Positions 25,339 to 36,649 of a stretch of DNA of 64,000 nt are shown here, piece after piece (within the stretch, counting starts at the first letter, position 1; every line of letters begins with the position of its first letter). Source of the DNA: Blattamonas nauphoetae (lineage: Eukaryota > Preaxostyla > Oxymonadida). The translations under genes were made by a program, and so were the position numbers. Location: contig JARBJD010000009.1 in NCBI GenBank assembly GCA_033064195.1, positions 620,001 through 684,000 of the forward strand. The letters run 5' to 3'. The notes below the pieces were generated by a model, which was given only the letters and a program-made list of their open reading frames with translations, was not told the origin of the DNA and ran no database searches.

Positions 25339-26692
25339 ATGTCGGCTGAAACTGACACGGCACTGGACACACCAATTCGCGCTTCTTCCTCTCAAATACC
25401 AGCGTCAACACGAAGAGGGACAAACACTGGTCGTTCTACAGTGTGTAAATCCTCATTTTTCTCACATATCTACTTTCTTGTAAAAATTAAACCATTTTCA
25501 CGAGCACATCCGTTTTGTTCAATTTTTTCTCTCAGTACCATTTTTTCATTCCTTTAGATTGTCTTCTTTACCATAAACTTTTCATTTTATATCTCAAATC
25601 CTCTCACATTCCCGAAATTTCAGGTTATTAACCCACCTCCAACAACCAACTTTGCCCTCGGCTTCAATGATGTTTTCCAACAGTTAGATGATCAAATACG
25701 TGAGTTAGATACGACAATCGACAAGCTTGCATTTGAAATTACATTTCTGGAGGAAGATGCTCATAAAATTGAAGCAACAATATCAGTTGACACTGCAGAA
25801 CTCAAGAACACTTACGAGGCTCAAAAGAAGAAAAATCAAGATCTTAGGAGAGTAATCAAAACACTTCGGCAGCAAATAGTGGACTATGGCCATGCTGACA
25901 AATCTATCTCCCAGATTGACGCAATTAAATCAAAAGAAATCAAGAGACTTCGGAACATGTTGGATAACGGATCGTTGACGGTCGATTCATGTGTGCGTGC
26001 ACACAAGAGCCAAAAGGCAGAATATGAGCAATCAACCAAAGCTCTCGACATTTCCGAAAATTCACTCAACTTCTCTCGAGCAGAAGTGGCAGAATTGGAG
26101 GAAAGACTACGATTGCTGGAAGAGAAAATGAACGAAGAGTTTGGATTCAATCAGAGACAGAAGGAGGAAAAGGCCAAAAACCCAGATGCCCCGAACGAAG
26201 GAGAAGATGTGAACAAGGACGAGACTCAATCAAATCTCAGTGAAGAGAATGAAGAAAGTGGTATTGATGCTCTAACGTTTCTTGGTCTCCAACGCGAGCT
26301 GCGGAGGCTGAGGGAAGTCACAAAAATGAAGGAGGAAGAGTTTATGAGAATGGACTCTGCTGTGGAGACAAAATTGAAGAGATTGGAACAACTTCAACGA
26401 CTAAAGGCATTGGAGGATAGAAGAAAGGTGGTTCTTGAAATTGAGAAGGCAAAACTCGGCGAACTCAGAAAAACTGCTGCGGTATGACGCATATTCTTTC
26501 CTTCATGAACTCTCATCTCTGACTTGTCCTACCTTTGTTCAGTCTATGGGCATCAAGCTTGAGGATAATTCTCTTTTCGAAGACAAAAACGCCGATGAAC
26601 GAAGCGAAGCATTTTTTGACGATATGGATGATCAATTTGTCTTTAATGCAGCGCAAGAATACAGTGGCGATTCCGATGATGGGATGAACTAA
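25339..26692 (+). CDS. coiled-coil protein, unknown
   Basis: Three exons: 25339-25440, 25624-26481, 26543-26692 (introns 183 and 61 nt), 369 aa. The first exon is Ser/Thr/Arg-rich. Exon 2 is almost entirely heptad-like coiled coil (DDQIRELDTTIDKLAFEITFLEED and similar), broken by an acidic Asn-rich loop (NPDAPNEGEDVNKDE). The last exon is acidic (DDMDDQFVF...SDDGMN). No motif identifies a family; a ciliary or centrosomal coiled-coil role is a guess from neighbours. Its first intron is the longest in the window. Confidence 0.7.
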
Positions 26693-26863
26693 CTTTCGTC
26701 GAGATAGCTCTTGTTTTCATTTCATTTCTCAACCATTCTTCATTTTTGGGAGATTTTCCATCAATATTCCACCATGAACGATCGAAGCGATATAGAATTC
26801 AAGGGTAGTCTCTCATAACATCCTCGAATCATCAAAAAAATAGCTGTGTTCATTCAAATGTAG

Positions 26864-27788
26864 AAACTGGAGTGGAATGAAGTGAATCAGTCTCAGTTCT
26901 CAACAATCTCAACCAAATCACACACAAAACAAAAGAGACTCATGAAATATCCAATATCTGACCGACAATGTTGTCATGCCTCGAAGGACGCTGGTTCAAG
27001 GTGTTCACAATCATCTCCAAGAAGTGGAATGTCAATCTTCGATTTCTGCTTCACAAACTCATTCATGTCAAACATATATGCCAAGAAGAGAAGCACCTGA
27101 ACAATGAATCACACTTCAAAAACAGAAAATATCACACCGTTCCAACCAAAACTGTGAAACTCCCGAGAAAATCACACAGCGCAATCGTCCCTCCTTTCGT
27201 CTGAATCAGGAACATCAGCGACCGAACAAGTTCAATCCCAATCACAAACAGCGACAGCAGAACAATCAGCAATCCCACTTCCAGATACCGAACAAACGGC
27301 TTCGACCTGAAAAACAATCACAAAATCACAGTTTCACGAATCACAACAAAAATAATCAACACACAGAAGCCAGAACATGATCTAAACATCACACAAAACA
27401 CATCAGACGAAAAAATCTCAATTCATACCATCGCTCCCGCAAACGGAAACGAGAAGTTCAGAGCATTCGAACTTCCACCCGCAATCAGCGGCGCCAGCAC
27501 TCCACAACTCGTCACCGTACACACAATCGCCATCGTCGTCGAAAGACCCTTCGTTTGATCTGTCCACTGAAAACAATCAAAATACATTCACAGCAAAAAC
27601 AAACAGATATTCAACAATCAAGAACACATACAGAAAATTTTGCTTGTGACATCTCCCGAGATCAATTTCCCAATTTCAACTCCGTTCGCGGTTTGTAGAC
27701 CATCACCTTCCCCAACCCACGCTGTAGACTTTCTGGACTTGAGACGGCCATACTTTCTGTTTTCTGACCGCGTTTTGTGAGCTGTGCG
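26864..27788. repeat. 925-bp segmental duplication, copy 1
   Basis: Nearly identical to 33572-34496, same length and orientation, with only scattered substitutions (for example near 26946-27000). Flanks differ completely and no terminal repeats or target duplication are visible, so this looks like a segmental copy rather than a transposon. It carries the small minus-strand membrane-protein gene. Confidence 0.95.
26974..27652 (-). CDS. multi-pass membrane protein, duplicated, copy 1
   Basis: Minus-strand exons by phase: 27652-27632 (MSQAKFS), 27566-27429, 27306-27138, 27096-26974; introns 65, 122 and 41 nt. Exon 2 has a hydrophobic stretch and AGGSSNAL, exon 3 has YLEVGLLIVLLSLFVIG and a further hydrophobic stretch, and exon 4 starts VLLFLAYMF before a charged tail and stop. 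Summed exons are one base out of phase between exons 2 and 3 in both copies. So either the exon boundaries differ from my model or both copies inherited a broken frame. There is open sequence upstream of this start up to the end of the duplicate, so the true gene may be longer. No family recognised. Confidence 0.5.
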
Positions 27789-27849
27789 ACAAGATAAGAT
27801 CTAAGCAGAACATGGTCGATGCAAAACCATGAACAGAGAAGCGTACATA

Positions 27850-28660
27850 CTATGTTTGAAACGAGAGATTGCCAGGAAAGATGAGATTCATGCTTTTCGA
27901 ACATGACGCTCGAATATCTTCGCCTCGTCCTTTCAATCTCATTTCTATGGTGTCATTGAGTCCCTCTGAAACAAGGGTCGTGATGAAAATCTCATAGTCT
28001 TTGCATTTTCCTTGACTTTCCACTTCTTGAGCGACGATCTGGTTGATTCTGATGAGAGCGATCATCCAGCCCTCTCCAGACATATCTGATGTCAATTTGT
28101 GGATATAAGTCAAAGCAAATGACTTTTGCGGAAAGAGAGAGAAATTTTGTTGTTGAGTGAATACAATCCAGCAGAAGGTGTCAAATGATCCATATGGCTC
28201 AAAAAGAAAGAGCTTGTCAAGTGAAAGCAAAGGACTCAACACTTCAAGTGAATATCCTATGACGATGGACTTTGAGAAATCTGAGATAGAGTCCAGTTGT
28301 GTTGACACTTTTAAGATCGATTCGATTGATCTAACAGCACGTCTCGAGTTCGAGGAAGAAGGGGATAACAGTATGGCTGATATGGCAGATTTGATGAGGG
28401 TGCTGGATGATATCAATGCTTCCTTAAACTGTGTGAGGGCGTCTCGACTTCTGTCCTTGAAAAAAGCTAAAGATGTAAAAGATGCTGAAAAAACCATGTG
28501 AAAGTCTTGTAAGTTGGGTTTGAAGTTCGGTGAGATCTTGGTAAGTGGTCAAGTCTGTTGAACGAGATTTTGGTGTTTGGTCATGATTTTGCTGCTTCTG
28601 AGAGACTGCGGAAGGAGTTCGGGGCGAATATGATTGTGGAGGGGGTGAATTATTCCCCAT
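27850..28660 (-). CDS. unknown protein with N-terminal MGN
   Basis: Two exons: 28660-28495 and 28466-27850, joined by a 28-nt intron, 260 aa. The MGNN start is a possible myristoylation signal. Residues 1-35 are Pro/Ser/Gln-rich; the rest is helical with a heptad-like section. Nothing identifies a function. It is divergent from RIOK2, with starts 68 bp apart. The 3' end lies just outside the 925-bp duplicate, and whether it is complete is uncertain. Confidence 0.6.
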
Positions 28661-28728
28661 AGCCTACAGAAAACCTGAGAAGAGGAGGACAGAGCAATGA
28701 TAATTGATCGAACCAACAAAAAGATAAA

Positions 28729-30300
28729 ATGAAATTGGATCTCGAAGCCTTCCGCCACATGGGGCAAGAAGAGTTCCGTTGCCTCGCTGCAATCGAAGCA
28801 GGCATGCGCAACCATGAAATTGTTCCAGTGGAGTTGATTTTGCAACTTTCAGGACTCAGACATGGAGAAGGCCCGAACGCGATTCGTTCCCTTCTAAAGT
28901 ATAAGCTCGTTCAGCACGATTCTAAGAAATACGACGGATATCGTCTCACTTATCTTGGATATGATTATCTTGCCTTACGTGCCCTCGTCAAACGTGGGTC
29001 AGTCAAGGTCGTTCAACGTCAGATAGGAGTTGGGAAGGAATCTGATATTTTTGCTGGAATTGGACCAGATGGTCGCATGATTTGCCTCAAGTTCCATCGT
29101 CTTGGAAGAACATCTTTTCGTGCTGTCCGTCAGAAAAGAGATTATCTTCGATCCCACCAAGGAAAGCCAGGGAACTGGCTGTACCTTTCGTTCCTGGCCG
29201 CCTCACGTGAATTTGAATACATGTCAGCACTATATGACAATGGTTTTCCAACGCCTATCCCAATTGACCGCAACAGACATTGTATTGTCATGTCACTCGT
29301 CCAGGGTCTCCCCCTCGCCCAAGTTCGATCCCTTCCCGACCCACAACTGATCAAAGACGAGATGCTCGAACTATTAATGCGATTTGGGAAGTGTGGCTTA
29401 GTTCACGGAGACTTCAACGAATTTAATGTTATGGTCGACGAGAAGATGGCAGGTGGAAACGTCCTCGGCAGTTTGGAAACGGCAGACGGCACAGCACTCG
29501 CCTTTGACGACGATTTTGGCGACGGGGACGGTGATTCGGATGACGGGACAGCTGTGCGTGTTATTGCCGACCCGACGTCACGCACGGAGAAGAAGGAGGT
29601 GAAGACAGAGCGGAAGGTGGGACTTGAGAAGGAGTGGTCGATTATCGTGATTGACTTTCCTCAGCTCATTTCTGTCTCACACGAAAATGCTCAGGAACAG
29701 TTCGAGCGAGATGCGATGTGTGTTCACGCGTTCTTCAAACGAAGATTTGGAATTGATTGGGTGTACCAAAAGCAGGACGGCGAAGAAGAAAGCGAAGGGG
29801 GAGACGAAGACGAAGACGACTCAGAACAGCCAGCTCCCTCCACACCGCCGCTCACCCACGACGAAGAGCCAGACGAAGAACAGGAAGACCAAAGCTCTCA
29901 ATCCGGCGACGAGCCCGCTGCAGACATGGCCGCTGACTCGGAAGAGTTTGAAAGCGCTGACGAGCATGTCGCTCTTCTGGACGAAGCAGAGCAGAAAGAC
30001 CCGCCGTACCCATCTTTCTCCTTCCTCCAACACGAAAGGGAGATCCTCCTTGCGACTCCCGACGTGGTGGCACAGACTGGCCTCACCCCCAACTTGGACT
30101 GTGTGTTGGGGGCGAGTGGGTGTGAGAAGAGAGTGTGGAAGAAGAAGGAGAGGAAAGAGAAGGAGTTCACTGTTGCTGGGTCTATCAGACAGCGCGAGAA
30201 GAAGAAAGAGCGTGTGTCGAGGAATAAGAACAAGTTTGTGCGATCAAGGAAAGGACAGGAACTGCGGACTGCTCACAACGACATCAAAGATGCAATGTGA
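28729..30300 (+). CDS. RIOK2: RIO2 kinase, ribosome biogenesis
   Basis: Single exon, 523 aa. RIOK2 acts in cytoplasmic maturation of the pre-40S subunit. The N-terminal winged-helix domain (residues 1-90) matches RIO2 (LSGLRHGEGPNAI, YRLTYLGYDYLAL). The RIO kinase has a P-loop variant IGVGKESDIF, KFHRLGRTSFR, a catalytic loop VHGDFNEFNVMV and the metal-binding IDFPQLIS, all RIO2 signatures. An acidic insertion sits between the catalytic loop and the IDFPQ motif. The tail is highly acidic, then basic (RQREKKKERVSRNK). Confidence 0.95.
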   Translation: MKLDLEAFRHMGQEEFRCLAAIEAGMRNHEIVPVELILQLSGLRHGEGPNAIRSLLKYKLVQHDSKKYDGYRLTYLGYDYLALRALVKRGSVKVVQRQIGVGKESDIFAGIGPDGRMICLKFHRLGRTSFRAVRQKRDYLRSHQGKPGNWLYLSFLAASREFEYMSALYDNGFPTPIPIDRNRHCIVMSLVQGLPLAQVRSLPDPQLIKDEMLELLMRFGKCGLVHGDFNEFNVMVDEKMAGGNVLGSLETADGTALAFDDDFGDGDGDSDDGTAVRVIADPTSRTEKKEVKTERKVGLEKEWSIIVIDFPQLISVSHENAQEQFERDAMCVHAFFKRRFGIDWVYQKQDGEEESEGGDEDEDDSEQPAPSTPPLTHDEEPDEEQEDQSSQSGDEPAADMAADSEEFESADEHVALLDEAEQKDPPYPSFSFLQHEREILLATPDVVAQTGLTPNLDCVLGASGCEKRVWKKKERKEKEFTVAGSIRQREKKKERVSRNKNKFVRSRKGQELRTAHNDIKDAM

Positions 30301-30490
30301 AACTAGACGAAATATTCTACTGAATTGAGGAATATCTATTCTTTCTTTCGAAAAATCATCTAATCTTATTTATCTAACATTTCACGAATGAAGATTGTCA
30401 TATTTTCCGAAGATCGCGCGACTCTTAACTGCTAAAAAAGGTTGCGGGTCACAATTCAAACTGCACATCTCATCCTCGTGAGGGATTTCA

Positions 30491-33483
30491 ATGACGTATG
30501 GAGTAGAACAGATTGCACAACTCGCCTCAAAACATTCTTCGCCTATTACAGCATCTGATATGATCGGAATGTGGAATGGTTGTTCAGCATTTCTCAAATC
30601 CACTATGGACAACGGAAAGGTCTCTTTTCATGATTTTTCTTGCATTATCATCAATTAACTCACCATTTTACGTCAAAATTCATTTGTATTTAGGGCGTAA
30701 CATATCCAGAATTTGGAGTCTTCACGTTTCAAGTCGATCAACTTAACGTCGGAAATCTCGGAAGCCAATGCAATTCAATTCCACTTTTCAAGCTAAACAG
30801 TTCTTTTGCTGCTTCACACGGAATTCACATTCGTCATCCTCTCCAACACACGCAAAATGTGACAAATGTGATTTTGAACTTCGCAGCTGTAGGATCATAT
30901 TGTGGCTTAACGAGAGAACAAGCAAATATTGCATATAAACACTTCATTATCGGATTGGGAGAGGCTATTCACCTCAAATATCCAATCCGTCTTAGTTTTG
31001 GCATCGCTATTCTCACCGTTCGACCAGGCAATACTGAAGCAAGAATGTCGTTTGTTGGAACCGAATCATTCGGTAAAACGAGAACTTATGCTCATACTGA
31101 GGATCTCCCCAAGAATAGATCCTTCAGAACAACAGGATCAAACATCGACGAAATGCGAGACGAATACGTGCGTACCCATGGTGGAGATCCAACAAAAACC
31201 CGCACCATGGAACGCCCTCGCACAGCCACTGTCCGCAAAACTGGTCGCTACGAATTCACTCCAACAATCCCGACTGACTTTGGGCCAAAAGCACAAAGTC
31301 GTCGGATGACATACCGCACCGTGTACGACGACCCACGCCCACTCTCTCTGACCAAAGACGAGATGGAAGACATGAAAGTGAGGGAGACGTTGGCAAGAAA
31401 GGGCATCACGGCAGACACCAGCCAGACACTTCGAAAAGTCATGGCACGACCTCGCTCCGCTGTCACTCGTGTTCCCGACTACTCGACATATGCTGCATCC
31501 GCCAACGCGAACAACACGTCCACCACAAACTCTGGTGGACCTGAGATTGACCGTTCGTCTATCGCGTTTGGGAGACTTCGAGACGAAGCACATGCGACGA
31601 TGCGAAGCAGAGGGATTAACGTGAGGGAGTTCCAGGCAAGTCAGAGTCTGAACAGAAGACCCCAAACAGCCATCGACAACACGACTCGCAACTTGACAGA
31701 TCGCGACCGCGCTCCTCCAGCGAAGACACAGAATTTCACAGGCTCGCGCACGATGACACGAACAGCCAAAGAAATCGATCCGGCTGAGTTTGGGTCGAGT
31801 CTTCGCGTTCAACAAGCACCGATCGCACAACGACCACAATCAGCACGTCCCAATGCTCAGACACGAACCAACTACGATGCATGGACTGTCGCTGATGCAC
31901 AACAACAATCGCCAGCTGTCTTCTCGCGTGTTCGGCCAGTGACAGCGACCGTCACTCGTCCAGTCGAGCCAGCTGTTTCAGAACCGGCTCCCTCGCCAGC
32001 CGCAACAACACGTCAACTCGACCCGACAATCTGCAGAATCTGCAAACGTTTCTCTCGCTTCCTTCCTCAGCCGAATCTGTGCTCGATGTGCATTGCCCGT
32101 CAGAGACAGATCGCCGACCACAAAACTCAGAAACTGCGCGAGGAGGAAGACAAGAAAGTGGAGCATGCGAATGCTGTTGAGAGGGAGCGCTGGGGGAAGG
32201 AGCGGGAAGATGAGGAGAGGCTGCACGGACTCGACGAACGCCGTCTGATGGACAGCACGAATTATGCAACGATGCAGAGGAAGGCCGAGATCATGACGCA
32301 GCCGTGGGGCAACACGACTGAAAGTCTGAAGCAAACGTTGAGTGTGCAGGAAAGGAAGTATGTGGGTGCTGGATTCGCAGACAAGACACAGCCAGACAAG
32401 GAGGGCGAGACGGGTGTGAATCCCCTCCTCGCGACAGGGCTGGTGGAGTGTGGAGATGTGTTTGAGACGAGAGAGGCTGAAGACGCGGCCGAACGACTGA
32501 TCGCTCGTGAACGGCTCAACGCAGCTCGTCGGAAGCAGATTAACGAAAACAAGGAACTTAAGGAAAAGGAGCGGAAGGAAGAAGAGGAATATGGGCGACG
32601 TTATGCTGAGTACGAAAACGAGAAGAAGAGGGAGCTCGAAGAAAGAGCCATCGCTGACAAGTTGGCTCGGCAGGAAGAACAGCGAACCATCCTCCGCCGA
32701 CAAATGGCCGAACCGAAGGGCAGACTCCCAGCATCGTTCCCGACAGGCGCTGATGCCATCACAATCAACGAGCCCACTCCTGAAGAGCTGCACGCACAGA
32801 AACTGGAGCAGCAGGAAGTGAACCGCCGATATTTGGGAAGAGAGATTGCGGCGAAGAAGAAGGCAGCTGAAGACGAGCGAGCACGAGACATCGAGTGGGA
32901 CGAGAAGAAGAACCAAGCTGTGAAAGAAGACCAGGATCGCCAGATTCAGGAACACCTCAACCAAATCAAGACCATCCAACGACAGCAAGCCGATGCTCTC
33001 CGGAAGCAGATGGAAGCGAGCAAGAACAAACCATGGAACGGCCCAGTCGGGTACGACGATAACGGCGACCCGTTCACCCACCAAGAAAGTGCAGAAGAGG
33101 TGCAGAAGAGGAAGCTGGAAACACAGCGCAAACAGGCTCTGGCGTATCGCAATCAATTTGCAGACCGAAAGCGGAGACGCGATGAAGAAGACGAAGAAGA
33201 GAGGCGAGACGCTGAGCTGCAAAGAGAGGCAGACCTTCGAGACATCGAGGCTGCGAAGAAACAGGACGAGGAGCACGCGGCGTACACTCGCTCGTACGGG
33301 GCAGATGTGGCGGCTCAGATCGACGCGCAGGCAGCACTCCGTCGACAGAGGATGCTGAAGGAGAAGGAACTTTATGCGACAGGGCTGGAGATTGGGGAAG
33401 CACCTGACCCAATCGATGTGGAGAGACCGTGGTATCGAAAACCGAAGCTGACGAAGCTGGACCGAATAAAAGTTGGGTTTTGA
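30491..33483 (+). CDS. CCDC81: CCDC81-like protein with HU domains
   Basis: Two exons: 30491-30619 and 30694-33483 (intron 74 nt), 972 aa. The N-terminal ~200 residues match the paired HU-like domains of CCDC81: MWNGCSAFLKSTM, GVTYPEFGVFTF across the splice, then a second domain with NFAAVGSYCGLTRE and IRLSFGIAILTVR. A middle region has many Arg/Thr/Pro repeats, then a Cys pair pattern CRICKRFSRF...CSMC, then long coiled coil rich in Glu/Lys/Arg. CCDC81 localises to centrosomes or basal bodies in animals; this supports a flagellar role here. Confidence 0.85.
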
Positions 33484-33571
33484 TGTTCTCTTCTTTTGAT
33501 TCTATTTGATTTGTTTGGCGGAATGGGTAGACTATGATCATTTTCCGGGATTAATGTTGTCGAAAACTCAC

Positions 33572-34496
33572 AAACTGGAGTGGAATGAAGTGAATCAGTC
33601 TCAGTTCTCAACAATCTCAACCAAATCACACACAAAACAAAAGAGACTCCTGAAATATCCAATATCTGACCGACAATGTTGTCAGTCCTCGAAGGTCGCT
33701 GGTTCGAGGTGTTCACAATCATCTCCAAGAAGTGGAATGTCAATCTTCGATTTCTGCTTCACAAATTCATTCATGTCAAACATATATGCCAAGAAGAGAA
33801 GCACCTGAACAATGGATCACACTTCAAAAACAGAAAATCTCACACCGTTCCAACCAGAACTGTGAAACTCCCAAGAAAATCACACAGCGCAATCGTCCCT
33901 CCTTTCGTCTGAATCAGGAACATCAGCGACCGAACAAGTTCAATCCCAATCACAAACAGCGACAGCAGAACAATCAGCAATCCCACTTCCAGATACCGAA
34001 CAAACGGCTTCGACCTGAAAAACAATCACAAAATCACAGTTTCACGAATCACAACAAAAATAATCAACACACAGAAGCCAGAACATGATCTAAACATCAC
34101 ACAAAACACATCAGACGAAAAAATCTCAATTCATACCATCGCTCCCGCAAACGGAAACGAGAAGTTCAGAGCATTCGAACTTCCACCCGCAATCAGCGGC
34201 GCCAGCACTCCACAACTCGTCACCGTACACACAATCGCCATCGTCGTCGAAAGACCCTTCGTTTGATCTGTCCACTGCAAACAATCAAAATACATTCACA
34301 GCAAAATCAGGCAGATATTCAACAATCAAGAACACATACTGAAAATTTTGCTTGTGACATCTCCCGAGATCAATTTCCCAATTTCAACTCCGTTCGCGGT
34401 TTGTAGACCATCACCTTCCCCAAACCACGCTGTAGACTTTCTGGACTTGAGACGGCTATACTTTCTGTTTTCTGACCGCGTTTTGTGAGCTGTGCG
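33572..34496. repeat. 925-bp segmental duplication, copy 2
   Basis: Matches 26864-27788 in the same orientation at identical length. It lies between the 3' ends of CCDC81 and AP-3 mu. Flanks differ from those of copy 1 and no target duplication is seen. Confidence 0.95.
33682..34360 (-). CDS. multi-pass membrane protein, duplicated, copy 2
   Basis: Copy of the gene at 26974-27652: exons 34360-34340, 34274-34137, 34014-33846, 33804-33682. Its last residues are PATFED rather than PASFEA. The same one-base phase conflict between exons 2 and 3 occurs here. There is no host-type upstream exon on the left flank of AP-3 mu, so this copy may be a promoterless fragment. Confidence 0.45.
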
Positions 34497-34681
34497 CCTT
34501 TATACACTTTTAATTATCGTTTAAGCAGCTTTCCTCTGAAATTTTTAACTGCATGCCACCAGTATGATTCTGGAGCACGAGTAGAACAAACAGGATGACA
34601 GTATCATTGAACAAATTTCAAATGTGAAGGCGAGATGAAAAATAAACCATGGATAGCAGACCGAGCATATAATGAACACGC

Positions 34682-36473
34682 TTACATCCTCACTTCATAA
34701 TTTCCTCCGATAGTTAGGCATCTCATGCCCTTGAACATCTTGTACGTCGGTCCAGAGAGTGTGAGGGAGCGGATCTTCAACCCAGAGACAGCATACATCG
34801 GAACACGGAATGAAATCGTTGCAATAGGCCGTTCTTCGCAATACGCATCTCTGTCCTCAAAATCAATATTTCCTGTCAACACGACCTCACCCTGCATGGG
34901 AAGAGTCCCTACGGTCCATCGAGCAGTCTAAAGAGGATAAGGAGATGATGGAGTTAAAATGAAGGGATTATTCAGTTCAAGAAACGAGAAAAAGTGACGA
35001 GAAGACGTCCGAATTTCAATAGAGTGTAGGAGCTAATGTACCTTCTTATTTGAATCATATGTGAATGCACCTTGAGTGGCTGTTGCGTTTATCTGCCTTG
35101 ATGTGCTTGGCATTGAAAAATCGATGAAACACTGTTCCACAGCTTTCGAGCCAGTGTTTCGAGCAGCAATCTGATGAGAAGAACAAAGATATGAAAAATG
35201 ATGTTGATTTCCGGAAAAGGACGATTGAAAAGAGAAGGTCGGAGAGGGGAGAGACATGAAGAATCGATGAAGCGAAAAAGCAATTTAACAGACAGCAAGT
35301 TCAAATCGGGCTGAGCCTTTGGAGAATGTGAATGAGGGACGGACTGAAATGGGAGGAGGAACAGCAGCGGAAGCAGTTCTAAAGGAGATAATGATGAACT
35401 TAACAGCGAGACAGACCCAGCGCGATATTTCATGAGAGTGAAGTTGCCATCGGGAGGGACAAACATGACATGTTTTTTGTTGACCCATTCGAGGTATTTG
35501 ACGCAAGGATGCACACTGGAGACAGAATGAAGAATGAGAAAGATCTTGGAGACACAGACCTCACATCCTCCATCACCATAACGTTGTCATAATTCAGGAG
35601 GATTGTGGGAACACCAGAAAGTTTCGAGCAGCAGAGAACTTCTCCATTGATGAAGCTTGTGATGATAACGCCATCACTGAAAATGTTGCGACATGGAGGA
35701 GAGAACATACCGTCCGAATATAGCATTCATTGTTTCATTAATGTCAATAAAGATTTCATTGTTCACGTACAGCACTGTCCCCTTCCTCCAATAGAGTGAT
35801 GATGTTAGTGTGGGTGGGAGTTCTGTTTTTGACTGAATGAAATAAGGATATAAGAATGAGGTGGCATACAATAACTGTCCCTGCAGAGTGTCCACTTGGG
35901 CCTGGGGGATTTAACAATTCCTTGATCATGTTCGGTTCAGTGATATTTGGGAATCCTCCGTCGATGAGTTCATCCATGATCTGAACATACAAAGAATATT
36001 GAAAAAGCAGTGGGGACGATGTAGACGAGTGATTGTGGAAAATGTCGGACAGGCATACCATGTAGAGATAGACAAATTGTGAACGCACTTTCTCGCCAAG
36101 TCCCTCCTCTCCAAAGAAATCACACAAGACAAGATCAAGATGTTCGAGAAACTTTGAGAACAATAGTGCTGGACCCTCGGTACGAGTGATAGCGATGTAT
36201 ATTAAGTTATGTTTTTCGTAGTGGAACATGTACGCTGGCTCTTGCTCTGAACTGAGAACAGGCTTGAGCAAATTGGATTCCTTGTTCTCTTTGATCAGTT
36301 TGTAGCATTCTTCAGCCAGAGAACGAGGGGAGGTCTGGGCAAAAGGACGATCAATGATGATGTCCCTAAATCGGATTGAGCATCATGAAAACAACAATCA
36401 AAATGGGAAATAGTTTAGAAAACAGCAAAAAACCAAACCCCTGACCAGACAGAATGAAGATTGAATCGATCAT
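34682..36473 (-). CDS. AP3M: AP-3 complex subunit mu
   Basis: Nine exons: 36473-36439, 36365-36059, 35980-35870, 35832-35711, 35676-35560, 35515-35417, 35378-35294, 35170-35042, 34927-34682; introns 34-123 nt, all in phase, 416 aa (family about 418). It is the medium chain of the AP-3 adaptor, which sorts cargo to lysosome-like compartments. The longin domain begins MIDSIFILSG; LLFSKFLEHLDLVL and ELIDGGFPNITEPNMIKELL are AP-mu signatures, the last typical of AP-3. The mu homology domain starts after YVNNEIFIDI, with VHPCVKYLEWVNKK and FVPPDGNFTLMKYR. It ends GLKIRSLTLSG...GGNYEVRM. AP-3 rather than AP-1/2/4 rests on the longin and linker pattern. Confidence 0.92.
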
Positions 36474-36649
36474 TTCGCGGAATCCATAACTGTATTCTTT
36501 GTGCCATGAGTCGAGTGGATGCATAAAAGTACATGTTTTTCTTTGGTAGTGCATTCAAGTTTTCTATGATACAGGTGAAAAGTCCACCAGAGAGACGGTC
36601 TTGGTCCCAAAAATCGAGATCTACGGGTTTGATCATCATTTCACTCGCA

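Noticed and set aside
30382-30612. Minus-strand ORF over the CCDC81 first exon
   Set aside because: It is antisense to a conserved HU-domain exon and lacks conserved features.
26864-34496. 925-bp repeats as a transposon
   Set aside because: No terminal inverted repeats, no target-site duplication and no transposase; it behaves like a segmental copy.
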